A DNA stretch of 16,272 bases from Lactobacillus sp. (GTDB lineage: Bacteria > Bacillota > Bacilli > Lactobacillales > Lactobacillaceae). Shown in pieces: positions 1 to 7,412 of the stretch (position 1 is its first letter; each line of letters opens with the position of its first letter). Location: positions 1-16,272 of the forward strand of contig DMZB01000304.1 in the NCBI GenBank assembly GCA_003482405.1, in the 5' to 3' direction. The position numbers and the translations under genes are program-made. Below the pieces are notes generated by a model. The model saw nothing but the letters and a program-made list of their open reading frames with translations. It was not told the DNA's origin and made no database searches.

Positions 1-128
1 CTTCCATCTTCGCTGTCTATGGCATCATTTCAGTCCTGGCCATCGTTTTTGTCAGCAAATTTGTGTTTGAAACAAGAGGCCGTAGTCTTGAAGATATCGA
101 ACAGGAACTACACCAACGTGCAAAGTAG
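1..128 (+). CDS. Sugar:H+ symporter (MFS sugar porter family), C-terminal fragment
   Basis: Only the last 41 codons are in the window, read in the frame starting at base 3 and ending at TAG 126-128. The visible part holds a hydrophobic stretch (AVYGIISVLAIVFVSKFVF), fitting the last transmembrane helix. It is followed by FETRGRSLEDIEQEL, a close version of the PETKGRSLEEIE signature after helix 12 of MFS sugar porters such as XylT, XylE and AraE. The protein would sit in the cytoplasmic membrane and bring in a sugar with a proton. Nine bases separate its stop from the aldose 1-epimerase start and xylulokinase follows, so xylose (XylT-like) is the likely substrate, but that is inferred from context only. 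Confidence 0.85.
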   Translation, partial: SIFAVYGIISVLAIVFVSKFVFETRGRSLEDIEQELHQRAK

Positions 129-137
129 GTCAAAAAT

Positions 138-1190
138 ATGATAACAAGTGATAAAACGAGTTTTGATCAATATAAAGGACAAACAATTAGCAAGTTTTCT
201 TTAATTAATTCACACGGAACCCGCATTTCGGTTCTTGATTTTGGAGCAACATGGTTTGAATATACACTACACAGAGTTGACGATACTTTTCAGAATGTAC
301 TCTTAAACGAACCTGACATTGCGCACTATCTCAATAATCCCTTTTATCTAGGGGCTACAATCGGCCGTGTTGCCGGTAGAATTGGTAATGGTCGCTTTCA
401 GTTAGATGGCAAAACATTTTTACTTCAACAAAATGAAGGAACGACGACGTTGCATGGTGGTCCGAATGGATTCGCCTATCAAAATTGGACTGGCAAAATT
501 GTCACCGATGCTCAGGGAGATGATTCCCTACAATTCTCCCTAACAGCTACTCAAACGATGGACAGTTTCCCGGGTACAATGCATGTTACGACCACATACA
601 CGCTCGACGAAAACGATCAGGTTACCATCGTTTACGAAGCCACAAGCGATAAGGACACGCTCTTCAGTCCGACTTGCCACGCATATTTCAATTTAAATCG
701 AGATCAGCAAAACGTTCGTAATCATCAAATCAAGAGCAACGCTGAAACTGTCGAAGCCTTAGATGAAAGGCATGTCCCTAATGGAATCTTGTCTCCCTTG
801 CAAAAAGACATGTATGATTATCACGACTTTGTTAGTGTTGGAGATGCCATCGACGCAATCATTTCGGCCCACCAAGGTGCAGGCATTGACGATACTTTTT
901 CAACGCCAAACGGTTCAGATGTTTTCATTCGTGATGATCAAACGCACTTAGTACTGCGAACTACCGGTGACCGAAACGGTGTCACAATCTTTACGGCCAA
1001 TGGCTTCAATGCAAATATGCAAACAAACAAGGGTGTCGGTAGACCATTTTTAGGACTCGCCGTGGAACCCCACATTCTTTCAAACGCTATTAATCTGAAA
1101 GGTTTAGGCAACATGGTTCTCAAAGCGAACACCACACAACGTTATTCTGCGCACTATCATGTTTATGAAGAAGGAGGGGCCACTCAATGA
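138..1190 (+). CDS. galM: Aldose 1-epimerase (mutarotase)
   Basis: A 350-residue protein of the GalM family, which interconverts the alpha and beta anomers of aldoses in the cytoplasm. Family hallmarks are visible: [14 protein letters not shown] at 74-87, [10 protein letters not shown] at 99-108 with the substrate-binding His106, [10 protein letters not shown] at 177-186 with the presumed acid His181, and [14 protein letters not shown] at 307-320 with the presumed base Glu310. The length is normal. The ribosome binding site is weak (AGTAGG around 124-129), which fits translational coupling to the sugar transporter ending nine bases upstream. The stop overlaps the xylulokinase start as ATGA (1187-1190). 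Between a sugar importer and xylB, its likely job is to speed anomerisation of incoming xylose, as in other lactobacillar xylose operons. Galactose use is possible but less favoured by context. Confidence 0.93.
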   Translation: MITSDKTSFDQYKGQTISKFSLINSHGTRISVLDFGATWFEYTLHRVDDTFQNVLLNEPDIAHYLNNPFYLGATIGRVAGRIGNGRFQLDGKTFLLQQNEGTTTLHGGPNGFAYQNWTGKIVTDAQGDDSLQFSLTATQTMDSFPGTMHVTTTYTLDENDQVTIVYEATSDKDTLFSPTCHAYFNLNRDQQNVRNHQIKSNAETVEALDERHVPNGILSPLQKDMYDYHDFVSVGDAIDAIISAHQGAGIDDTFSTPNGSDVFIRDDQTHLVLRTTGDRNGVTIFTANGFNANMQTNKGVGRPFLGLAVEPHILSNAINLKGLGNMVLKANTTQRYSAHYHVYEEGGATQ

Positions 1191-2698
1191 ATTATGTTTT
1201 GGGCGTTGATTTAGGTACCAGTGCTGTCAAAGTTTCTGCGGTTACCCCAACAGGGACCATTGCTGCTCAAGAATCGTTTGACTACCCTTTAAGTCAGCCA
1301 CTTCCAGGATATAGTGAACAAAATCCTGAAGATTGGGTGTCAGGAACCACCGTAGCCATTGTGAACCTGATTTTAAAAGATGGTCTAAAGCCAGCGGAGA
1401 TCAGTAGTCTTAGCTTTTCTGGGCAAATGCACGGCCTCGTTCTGCTCGATAAAAATTCTCAGGTGCTACGTCCCGCTATTTTATGGAATGACACACGGGC
1501 AACGGCTCAACGTCAGGAAATTGAAGAAAAATTAGGTTCTCAGTTCGAAGCAATTACTAAAAATGAGCCACTGGAGGGATTTACGCTACCAAAGCTGCTG
1601 TGGGTCAAAGAAAATGAACCAGACATCTACCAGCAAGCAACTACATTTCTTACACCAAAGGATTATGTGCGTTATAGAATGACCGGTAATTTGGCCATTG
1701 ATTTTTCAGATGCAACAGGTACCGTCCTTTTGGATTTAAATACGGGACAATGGAGCAAAACAATCTGTGATGCTTTAGACATCGACATTAATTTGTGCCC
1801 ACCTTTGATCAAATCGACAGACCTAGCCGGTCACATTACGACGAGCTATGCTGCATTTTCGGGATTATCAACTAAAACCAGCGTTTTTGGCGGTGCCGCC
1901 GATAATGCGGCAGGTGCTGTTGGTGCTGGTATTATCAATGACAATAATGCAATGGTTAGTATTGGCACATCTGGCGTCGTACTGAAAAGCGAACCTCAAT
2001 TACCCGATTATCAGGGCACATTACAGGTGGAAGATCATGGCATTCCAGGACGCTATTACTCTATGGGTGTAACGCTCGCTGCAGGTTATAGTCTCAATTG
2101 GTTCAAACGTACCTTTGCGGCCAATGAAAGTTTTGAGCGTTTAACAGCTCTGGCATCCCGACAGCCAATTGGTGCTAATGGTCTGCTTTTCAGTCCTTAT
2201 ATTGTTGGTGAGCGTGCACCATACGCAGATAGTGATATTCGCGGCAGCTTTATTGGTATTGACGGCACACAGCAATCAGCCGACTTTACACGTGCTGTTA
2301 TGGAAGGCATTACATTTTCGTTTATGGACTTATTAAACGTCTATCAGGATAATCAGTCACCGGTAACACACATCGTTTCCATCGGTGGCGGTGCCAAGAG
2401 TGCATTTTGGTTGCAAATGCAGGCCGATATTTTTAATTTACCGGTTACCAGTCTTGTTAACGAACAGGGACCAGGTTTGGGTGCAGCGATGATTGCAGCA
2501 ATGGGACTGGGCTGGTTTAAAGAATGGCAAACTTGCGTAGATACTTTCGTGCACTATGGTAAAACTTACTATCCAGACGATGCATCACATCAACTATACC
2601 AACAGTATTATGCCGTTTATCATCAACTCTATCGGGCAACCAAATCGCTGACTAAACAATTATTAGACATTCGACGGCAACAAAACCATGCTGAATGA
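1187..2698 (+). CDS. xylB: Xylulokinase
   Basis: A 503-residue FGGY-family sugar kinase that phosphorylates D-xylulose to D-xylulose 5-phosphate with ATP, feeding the pentose phosphate or phosphoketolase route. Visible motifs are the N-terminal phosphate loop VDLGTSAVK (7-15), the substrate loop SGQMHG (78-83), LWNDTRA (99-105), and [14 protein letters not shown] (235-248) with Asp239 in the place of the catalytic base of E. coli XylB. The second FGGY signature and adenine-binding region follow (GGGAKSAFW and [13 protein letters not shown]). The QMHG loop separates xylulokinase from glycerol and gluconate kinases. The start overlaps the galM stop by four bases and uses the AAGGAGGGG ribosome binding site inside the galM tail (about 1170-1179). 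A strong hairpin terminator follows at 2731-2783. Length and motifs indicate an intact enzyme. Confidence 0.95.
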   Translation: MNYVLGVDLGTSAVKVSAVTPTGTIAAQESFDYPLSQPLPGYSEQNPEDWVSGTTVAIVNLILKDGLKPAEISSLSFSGQMHGLVLLDKNSQVLRPAILWNDTRATAQRQEIEEKLGSQFEAITKNEPLEGFTLPKLLWVKENEPDIYQQATTFLTPKDYVRYRMTGNLAIDFSDATGTVLLDLNTGQWSKTICDALDIDINLCPPLIKSTDLAGHITTSYAAFSGLSTKTSVFGGAADNAAGAVGAGIINDNNAMVSIGTSGVVLKSEPQLPDYQGTLQVEDHGIPGRYYSMGVTLAAGYSLNWFKRTFAANESFERLTALASRQPIGANGLLFSPYIVGERAPYADSDIRGSFIGIDGTQQSADFTRAVMEGITFSFMDLLNVYQDNQSPVTHIVSIGGGAKSAFWLQMQADIFNLPVTSLVNEQGPGLGAAMIAAMGLGWFKEWQTCVDTFVHYGKTYYPDDASHQLYQQYYAVYHQLYRATKSLTKQLLDIRRQQNHAE

Positions 2699-2730
2699 CA
2701 GTATCGCGACGACTAATAATATTAGTATTC

Positions 2731-2783
2731 AAAAAGCATAAACTAGATTTGCCTTTCTTGGTAAAGTCAAGTTTATGCTTTTT
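2731..2783. terminator. Bidirectional hairpin terminator between xylB and lpdD
   Basis: The arms AAAAAGCATAAACT (2731-2744) and AGTTTATGCTTTTT (2770-2783) are perfect 14-bp complements. The inner 25 bases can also partly pair (TTTGCC with GGTAAA). The A-run on one side and T-run on the other make it an intrinsic terminator in both directions. It would stop transcription from the plus-strand xylose operon and from the convergent lpd operon. The lpdD stop codon (2782-2784) lies inside its edge. Confidence 0.9.
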
Positions 2784-3198
2784 ATTTTGGCCGTTCCTGA
2801 TCTGAATAATAAACCGGCGCAGAGATAGAGAAGGGCTGGTCGTGCAGCCACTGCTTAATTTGGACACCTAGTTTTCGTCCCATCGGTACCGCTGCGTCAA
2901 TTTGTGCCTGCGAGATGTGATCCACATGAATTCCGGATGTAATCGTACAGCTGCCCCGTAAAACTGACTGAATCTGTTGAGCCAGTTGTTCACCAACGAT
3001 ATTGTCTTTATGAAATCGGCCATCATGACTAGGATACTTGATCGTTTGTAAGCCTGTAGTCGCCGTTAACGTTGTCACATCCCCAATATGCGGATGGTCA
3101 CCACCAGTCACGACGATGAGTATATCAGGTCCAATAGTGGTCACGGCAGCTTGAATTGTGTAACCCTGCTGAGTTGTTTGAAACGTCTGCGTAGTCAT
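2782..3198 (-). CDS. lpdD: LpdD-type accessory subunit of gallate decarboxylase
   Basis: A small protein (138 residues) of the family encoded with UbiD/UbiX-type hydroxybenzoate decarboxylases, called LpdD in Lactobacillus plantarum and subunit D elsewhere; the domain is described as a prenylated-flavin chaperone. Conserved-looking blocks are TGGDHPHIGDVTT (31-43), SHDGRFHKDNIVGE (57-70) and GIHVDHISQAQI (89-100). I chose the ATG at 3198 over the in-frame ATG at 3216. It overlaps the lpdB stop (TGATG) and has a good ribosome binding site, GGAAGGGG, eight bases upstream; the earlier ATG lies inside that site. It is the last gene of lpdC-lpdB-lpdD and ends in the shared terminator. No signal peptide or membrane segment is visible, so it should be cytoplasmic. 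Its molecular role in this organism is inferred from the family. Confidence 0.85.
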   Translation of the reverse strand: MTTQTFQTTQQGYTIQAAVTTIGPDILIVVTGGDHPHIGDVTTLTATTGLQTIKYPSHDGRFHKDNIVGEQLAQQIQSVLRGSCTITSGIHVDHISQAQIDAAVPMGRKLGVQIKQWLHDQPFSISAPVYYSDQERPK

Positions 3199-3764
3199 CA
3201 AGCCATCCCCTTCCATCGTTGATCCACATTATTCTCAATGTGTAAGGCATCTAACAACTTCATCGTTTGATGATCGACTAAATCTTGAATTGTCTTTGGA
3301 TGATTGTAAAACGCAGGAATTGGTGGAATCATTTGAACGCCCAAACGTGCCAATTTTGTCATGTTCTCAAGATGAATCGCACTTAGTGGTGTTTCTCGAG
3401 GCACAATGACAAGTTTGCGCTGTTCTTTAATCGTCACATCAGCAGCGCGGGCAATTAAGTTGTCGCCATAACCGGCCGCAATGCCCGCAATCGTCTTCAT
3501 GCTGGCGGGCACAATTACCATTCCGTCGTGCAAAAATGATCCGCTTGCAATTGTGGCGCCCTGATCATTGATGTTGTACGTATAGTCAGCCAGTGCCTTA
3601 ACGTCTGCTAATGACAGTTCTGTTTCCAATTCCAGGTTTTTCTTGGCCCACGTACTCATTACCAGGTGCGTTTCAACGTCTGCATATTCCTTCAGCGCCT
3701 TCAGTAGCGCAATTGCGTAAATTGTCCCTGATGCCCCGGTAACCCCAATCACAATTCGTTTCAT
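3198..3764 (-). CDS. lpdB: UbiX-family flavin prenyltransferase (gallate decarboxylase subunit B)
   Basis: A 188-residue UbiX/Pad1-family enzyme. The family joins a dimethylallyl group to reduced FMN, making prenylated FMN, the cofactor of UbiD-type decarboxylases; it is not itself a decarboxylase. Visible features are the FMN-binding loop GVTGASGTIYA (7-17), the VPASMKT block (85-91), and VPRETPLSAIHLENM (121-135), the usual phosphate- and prenyl-binding region. The start is the ATG at 3764, six bases after the strong site AGGAGG (3771-3776 on the plus strand). An in-frame GTG at 3800 would add 12 residues upstream of the family's usual MKRIVIGVTGASG start. It follows lpdC by 61 bp and overlaps lpdD, so the catalytic subunit, cofactor maker and accessory protein are co-transcribed. 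Confidence 0.93.
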   Translation of the reverse strand: MKRIVIGVTGASGTIYAIALLKALKEYADVETHLVMSTWAKKNLELETELSLADVKALADYTYNINDQGATIASGSFLHDGMVIVPASMKTIAGIAAGYGDNLIARAADVTIKEQRKLVIVPRETPLSAIHLENMTKLARLGVQMIPPIPAFYNHPKTIQDLVDHQTMKLLDALHIENNVDQRWKGMA

Positions 3765-3825
3765 ACTTTGCCTCCTCATTACCCTTACTTGTGTGACCAA
3801 ACCCCACTAAGGCAAAACGACCACA

Positions 3826-5301
3826 CTATTTCAAATATTTTTGCCAGTCTTTCACTTCCATAAACTGGGCGCGAACAAACTGATCTTTCATATCAAATGG
3901 AACCGTTCCATCTAAGATCATCTTGGACGACATCCCCGTGATTCGAATCGACTTAGGATCATACTGTGGTCGCTCGGATGGATCCAACGGATGGTTGCGC
4001 ATATCTGGCAAAACGACAATGTCCTGGTCCGCTTGAAAACGTGTATTCAAAGTCCAAATCACATCGTTCATATCAAAAATATCCACATCATCATCCACAA
4101 GAATGACCGTTTTTAGTTCTTTAAACGCTGAAAACGCCAGTAACGCCGCTTGCCGCTGAATGCCTTCGTCAGCCTCATTATCCTTGTGAATCTGCATGAT
4201 CGTCATCAATTTTCCGCCACCAGCCGGCGGGTTGTACACATTTAACACTTTGCCGGGAATGGCCCGATTAGTTAGTGAAAGAATGCTGGCCTCAGTTGGT
4301 ACGCCAGCTAAGTTCACGTGTTCTTCACTTGGCCCAATGACCGTTTGCATAATCGGATGATCTTTGCGATGAGTCACCGCTTTAACTTTGATGACTTGCA
4401 CAGCAGGATTCGCATCACCGTCATACCCGGGAAATTCTGGCATTGCTTTGCCAGTATGTGTGTTGATATCTTCTTGAATGCGTTCGTTTGGCATGATGTA
4501 GCCTTCAATGGTGAACTCAGAACGCGCAATCGCCTTCTCATCCACGCTGACACCATCGACGAGTTGCACCGGTTCTTGGCGAATCGCTCCAGCTACTCCT
4601 AGCTCGTTATAACCAAGTGGTGTGGTCGGTGGCTCAAACGTTGCACCTAGTGTAATGGCTGGATCCAGACCAATATTGATGGTGACTGGCATCGGCTGAT
4701 TGGCCTTTTCATATTCGTCAGCAAACGCCCCAATGTGCCGCCCGCCAGGCATGATGAAAATTCCGATGGTATCCTTGTCTTCCAGCACCATCCGGTGAAT
4801 CGTCACATCGCTCATGGTTTTATCCATGTTAGAACCGTAAACCAGCCCCATCGTAATGTACGGTCCAGCATCATACTCAGTATTCGTTGGCGCAGCAATG
4901 AGTTTGCGAATATCAAAATCGGGATCATCAACGCGATGAATCACCTCGTGAGCTGGCGCATTAGTTTCATCGACCATTATGGGAGCGATTGGGTGTTCAA
5001 CGGAATCATTCAAAAATTGACCCAATGCTTGATAATCGTGATGAAACATCAATCCAGTCCGTTTGCGACTAGCAAGTAGTCCAATTAAAACGCGGGTGTC
5101 CGCAAATCCCTTAACGTTATTGAACATCATCGCGGGCCCTTCCTGAGTTGGCCGCATCACTGTCCCACCAGCACCAATATACCGATACACCCCGGACAAT
5201 TCTGCATTAGGGTCAACGGCCTCATTTGTTTCATGATACTGCCCTGGTTCATCTTTTAATTCGTTTAACACTTTTCTCAAATCGTATGGTTCGTTTGTCA
5301 T
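3826..5301 (-). CDS. lpdC: Gallate decarboxylase catalytic subunit (UbiD family)
   Basis: A 491-residue UbiD-family decarboxylase with the length and layout of L. plantarum LpdC, which removes CO2 from gallate to give pyrogallol and also acts on protocatechuate. It should need Mn/K ions and prenylated FMN. The three residues of the UbiD E-R-E triad can be proposed: Arg170 in TIHRM, and Glu262 and Glu266 in SEFTIEGYIMP. Other family blocks are GPYITMGL (146-153), IFIMPGGRHIGAF (181-193) and VDDDVDIFDMNDVIWTLNTRF (402-422). The start is preceded by AAAGGAGT (5309-5316 on the plus strand). It heads lpdC-lpdB-lpdD and is divergent from a LysR regulator, so induction by a phenolic acid is likely. 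Gallate rather than another hydroxybenzoate is inferred from resemblance to LpdC. Confidence 0.92.
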   Translation of the reverse strand: MTNEPYDLRKVLNELKDEPGQYHETNEAVDPNAELSGVYRYIGAGGTVMRPTQEGPAMMFNNVKGFADTRVLIGLLASRKRTGLMFHHDYQALGQFLNDSVEHPIAPIMVDETNAPAHEVIHRVDDPDFDIRKLIAAPTNTEYDAGPYITMGLVYGSNMDKTMSDVTIHRMVLEDKDTIGIFIMPGGRHIGAFADEYEKANQPMPVTINIGLDPAITLGATFEPPTTPLGYNELGVAGAIRQEPVQLVDGVSVDEKAIARSEFTIEGYIMPNERIQEDINTHTGKAMPEFPGYDGDANPAVQVIKVKAVTHRKDHPIMQTVIGPSEEHVNLAGVPTEASILSLTNRAIPGKVLNVYNPPAGGGKLMTIMQIHKDNEADEGIQRQAALLAFSAFKELKTVILVDDDVDIFDMNDVIWTLNTRFQADQDIVVLPDMRNHPLDPSERPQYDPKSIRITGMSSKMILDGTVPFDMKDQFVRAQFMEVKDWQKYLK

Positions 5302-5426
5302 TGCAATTACTCCTTTCGTACATTCAACATTGCTTTATGTTGATTAGCTTACGTTGTCTGCACGTTGTGAACAAATCGCGTTTGTTGTATCGTTATTCCT
5401 AAATGGAATAGAAAGGACGACCCATC
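5302..5426. promoter_or_regulatory. Divergent lpdC / LysR promoter region with inverted repeats
   Basis: This 125-bp region should hold both promoters and the LysR operators. Two dyads stand out: TCAACAT-N6-ATGTTGA (5324-5343) and AACAAA-N5-TTTGTT (5370-5386), the second with the 15-17 bp size usual for a LysR-type box. The heptamer ACGTTGT also occurs twice, 11 bp apart (5351-5357 and 5362-5368), one helical turn. A possible plus-strand promoter is TTGTGA (5366-5371), 17 bp, TATCGT (5389-5394), which would overlap the second dyad and allow autorepression. The dyads are seen; the binding protein and promoter are inferred. Confidence 0.55.
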
Positions 5427-6326
5427 ATGACAATCGAAGATTTAAAAGCGTTCGTTGCAGTTTACAAAACAAACAACGTGTCAAACGCTGCCGTTATGCT
5501 ACAAATGACTCAATCAGCGCTTTCCAAACGTTTGAAAAGCTTGCAACAAGAGGTAAACGCAGAATTGATCAGCACGACCAACCGGCGAAATCTTCAAATT
5601 ACAGAAAGTGGCGAGACGTTTTATCATTATGCTCAACAATTACTCAGTCAGTACAACCAAATGCGGGATGCCGTTTCAACCGTTGAAGATTTGCGGCATG
5701 GCAGCATTCGTGTCGGCAGCGTACCAGTAATGTCCCAGTATGGTATGATGCGCGCCCTAACAAGTTTTATGCACGACTATCCTGAAATTAATATTCAACT
5801 ACAAGAAACCGAAGGGCAGCGCATCGTTTCAGCCCTCCAATCCCAGCTACTCGACGCCATTATTATTCGCGATTTAAACACCACGTATCTTCAACATGCC
5901 AACTTAACCCGTGTCAATCTACTGACAGATGAGCTGGTTGTCATTCTGCCGGCCAATCATCCCCTCGCCAAAAAAGCGACGGTATCCATTGCCGACTTAG
6001 CCGACAACGAATTCACGTCGCTTCCACAGGGTTCCGGTGTTTACGAAACCTTGCTCAAACTATGTAAAACAGCCGGTTTCACACCCGCCATTCATTTTGA
6101 AAGCACACATATTGAAACGATCCTAAGCGTCGTGACCAATTCTCACCAATGCACTTTATTGTTTAAACAATCTGCCCTGCCGTTTATGACTGATCAACTC
6201 GTCATGCGCGCATTGACCACGCCAGTCACTAGCCAATTACAGTTTATTTATGACGGCAATCAACAAAATGCGGCTGTACGGCGGTTATTGCAGTATATAC
6301 AACGCGATATACGAATTAATAAATAG
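5427..6326 (+). CDS. LysR-type transcriptional regulator, probable regulator of the lpd operon
   Basis: A 299-residue LysR-family regulator. The N-terminal winged helix-turn-helix spans about residues 1-60, with the recognition region NNVSNAAVMLQMTQSALSKR (16-35). A linker helix and a two-lobed effector domain follow (GSIRVGSVPVMSQYGMM from about 92; LPANHPLAKKA near 175-185). The start has GAAAGGA at 5411-5417. It lies divergent to lpdC, the standard arrangement for a LysR protein controlling its neighbour, so it probably senses gallate or a related phenolic acid. Whether it is the orthologue of the tannin/gallate regulator of L. plantarum cannot be told from the sequence alone. Its last 11 bases overlap the 3' end of the convergent LysR gene, and no terminator is visible between them. 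Confidence 0.85.
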   Translation: MTIEDLKAFVAVYKTNNVSNAAVMLQMTQSALSKRLKSLQQEVNAELISTTNRRNLQITESGETFYHYAQQLLSQYNQMRDAVSTVEDLRHGSIRVGSVPVMSQYGMMRALTSFMHDYPEINIQLQETEGQRIVSALQSQLLDAIIIRDLNTTYLQHANLTRVNLLTDELVVILPANHPLAKKATVSIADLADNEFTSLPQGSGVYETLLKLCKTAGFTPAIHFESTHIETILSVVTNSHQCTLLFKQSALPFMTDQLVMRALTTPVTSQLQFIYDGNQQNAAVRRLLQYIQRDIRINK

Positions 6327-7239
6327 CCGGCATGGTCAAAGCTTTCTCCTGTTCCAAACACGCACTAACCAAAAATTGCAATGGATCTGATTTACTGATT
6401 GTCTTTCGATAAATAATACTAAAATCCAGGGTTAATACCGATGGTGGGAACTCAAGTATGTTGATGTCGTCCCTGTTCGATAACTTTCTAGCACTAATGA
6501 TATCAATGGTTACACATCCTAGACCCATCAAAGCCATCTGTATAGCTACTTTGGAATCGGCCACTTCCACACGATTTTCGACTTGTACACCATTGTCGCG
6601 AAACGCATTGTCAACAACAGCAACAAACCGCGACTCGCCAACAATGCGAATAAACGGTTCTCCATTCATTTGATTAATGGTCTCAGTCGTTGCCATTCGC
6701 CAAAACTGTCCTTTTCTAAACAGTCTCGAAGTCTTGGGTACCAAAATAACTAACTGCAATCTACCAAGAGAATTGGTCACAACTTTAGGATTGTAGAATG
6801 TTTTGCCAATAAATAGATCCATTTGTCCGTCCGGAAGTAACTTTTGAGCCACAGATGTTTTAACTTCCTGCACACTTAAATGCATTTGTGGAAACCTGTG
6901 ATAAAAGCCAGGCAATAGGCTTGTAAACCAGCTTGCACCAAGTGGTTGATTAACTCCGAGAGTCAAAGCTCCCGATTCGAATTTTCCGAAGCTTAGCATT
7001 TCTTGCTTCATCATTTGGTTTAATTGGGTCTGTTTCTTTAAGTATGAAAGTAAACGCTCCCCTGCATACGTCAATCGAATCGGCGTGGTCCGCTCAATCA
7101 GTTTTACGTTAAATTGTCGTTCGGCATCACCAATTTGACGACTTATGTATGGTTGGCTAAGAAATAAATCCTTTGCTAATGCTGTCAATGTCGTAGATTG
7201 ATTGACCGTTGCTAAAATATCCATTAAACGATTTTTCAT
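6316..7239 (-). CDS. LysR-type transcriptional regulator, divergent from the flavoprotein/CoA-transferase operon
   Basis: A 307-residue LysR-family regulator with an N-terminal helix-turn-helix at about 16-38 (TLTALAKDLFLSQPYISRQIGDAE) and an effector domain from about residue 90 (GALTLGVNQPLGASWF). The start has AGAGGAAA about seven bases upstream (near 7245-7252 on the plus strand). It is not a close copy of the regulator at 5427: sequence and effector domain differ clearly. It is transcribed away from the flavoprotein gene across a 173-bp region containing a dyad and a cre site, so it probably controls that operon and itself. Its inducer is unknown and might be the flavoprotein's substrate. 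It overlaps the convergent regulator by 11 bp at the 3' ends. Confidence 0.85.
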   Translation of the reverse strand: MKNRLMDILATVNQSTTLTALAKDLFLSQPYISRQIGDAERQFNVKLIERTTPIRLTYAGERLLSYLKKQTQLNQMMKQEMLSFGKFESGALTLGVNQPLGASWFTSLLPGFYHRFPQMHLSVQEVKTSVAQKLLPDGQMDLFIGKTFYNPKVVTNSLGRLQLVILVPKTSRLFRKGQFWRMATTETINQMNGEPFIRIVGESRFVAVVDNAFRDNGVQVENRVEVADSKVAIQMALMGLGCVTIDIISARKLSNRDDINILEFPPSVLTLDFSIIYRKTISKSDPLQFLVSACLEQEKALTMPAIY

Positions 7240-7323
7240 AGCATTTCCTCTTTACCCTGTCCATTAAGCGTAGTGTACCATGGTCAAAGAATCATTACAC
7301 TTTTGTTATGAATCCTTGAAAAA

Positions 7324-7384
7324 AATAGTATTTTATCTTTTTGTGAAAACGATTACATAATAGACCATACGAATAAATACTATT
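7324..7384. repeat. Widely spaced inverted repeat around the flavoprotein promoter
   Basis: AATAGTATTT (7324-7333) and AAATACTATT (7375-7384) are perfect 10-bp inverted copies separated by 41 bp. The cre site and the putative -10 lie between them. Four helical turns separate the arms' inner edges, which would suit cooperative binding or a small loop. AT-rich sequence makes chance pairing possible. Confidence 0.45.
7344..7357 (+). promoter_or_regulatory. cre site (CcpA binding) upstream of the flavoprotein gene
   Basis: TGAAAACGATTACA matches the catabolite-responsive element consensus TGWAANCGNTNWCA at every specified position. It touches the putative -10 (7356-7361) and lies about 55 bp before the start codon, a place where CcpA binding would repress. 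This implies the flavoprotein/CoA-transferase operon is shut off on preferred sugars. Confidence 0.7.
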
Positions 7385-7412
7385 GTCGATTAACAGTAAA
7401 GAGGTTGTTAAT

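Larger units (their letters stand above)
7240..7412. promoter_or_regulatory. Divergent LysR / flavoprotein promoter region
   Basis: This is an AT-rich intergenic region. An imperfect dyad, ATCATTAC (7291-7298) with GTTATGAAT (7305-7313), includes a T-N11-A spacing typical of LysR boxes. A -10-like CATAAT lies at 7356-7361 on the plus strand but has no good -35, as expected for an activator-dependent promoter. A cre site and a widely spaced 10-bp inverted repeat lie here too and are listed separately. The operator assignment is inference. Confidence 0.45.

Noticed and set aside
2652..2867. 71-codon minus-strand frame across the xylB/lpdD junction
   Set aside because: It crosses the strong terminator and overlaps lpdD and xylB in other frames, with no supporting motif.
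3765..3825. Terminator between lpdC and lpdB
   Set aside because: Only short 5-bp arms (GTGTG/CACAC) far apart can be drawn, with no T-run; the genes are better read as one operon.
7383..7412. TTG start giving a longer flavoprotein
   Set aside because: The good ribosome binding site AAAGAGG lies between this TTG and the ATG at 7413, so the ATG is the likely start.
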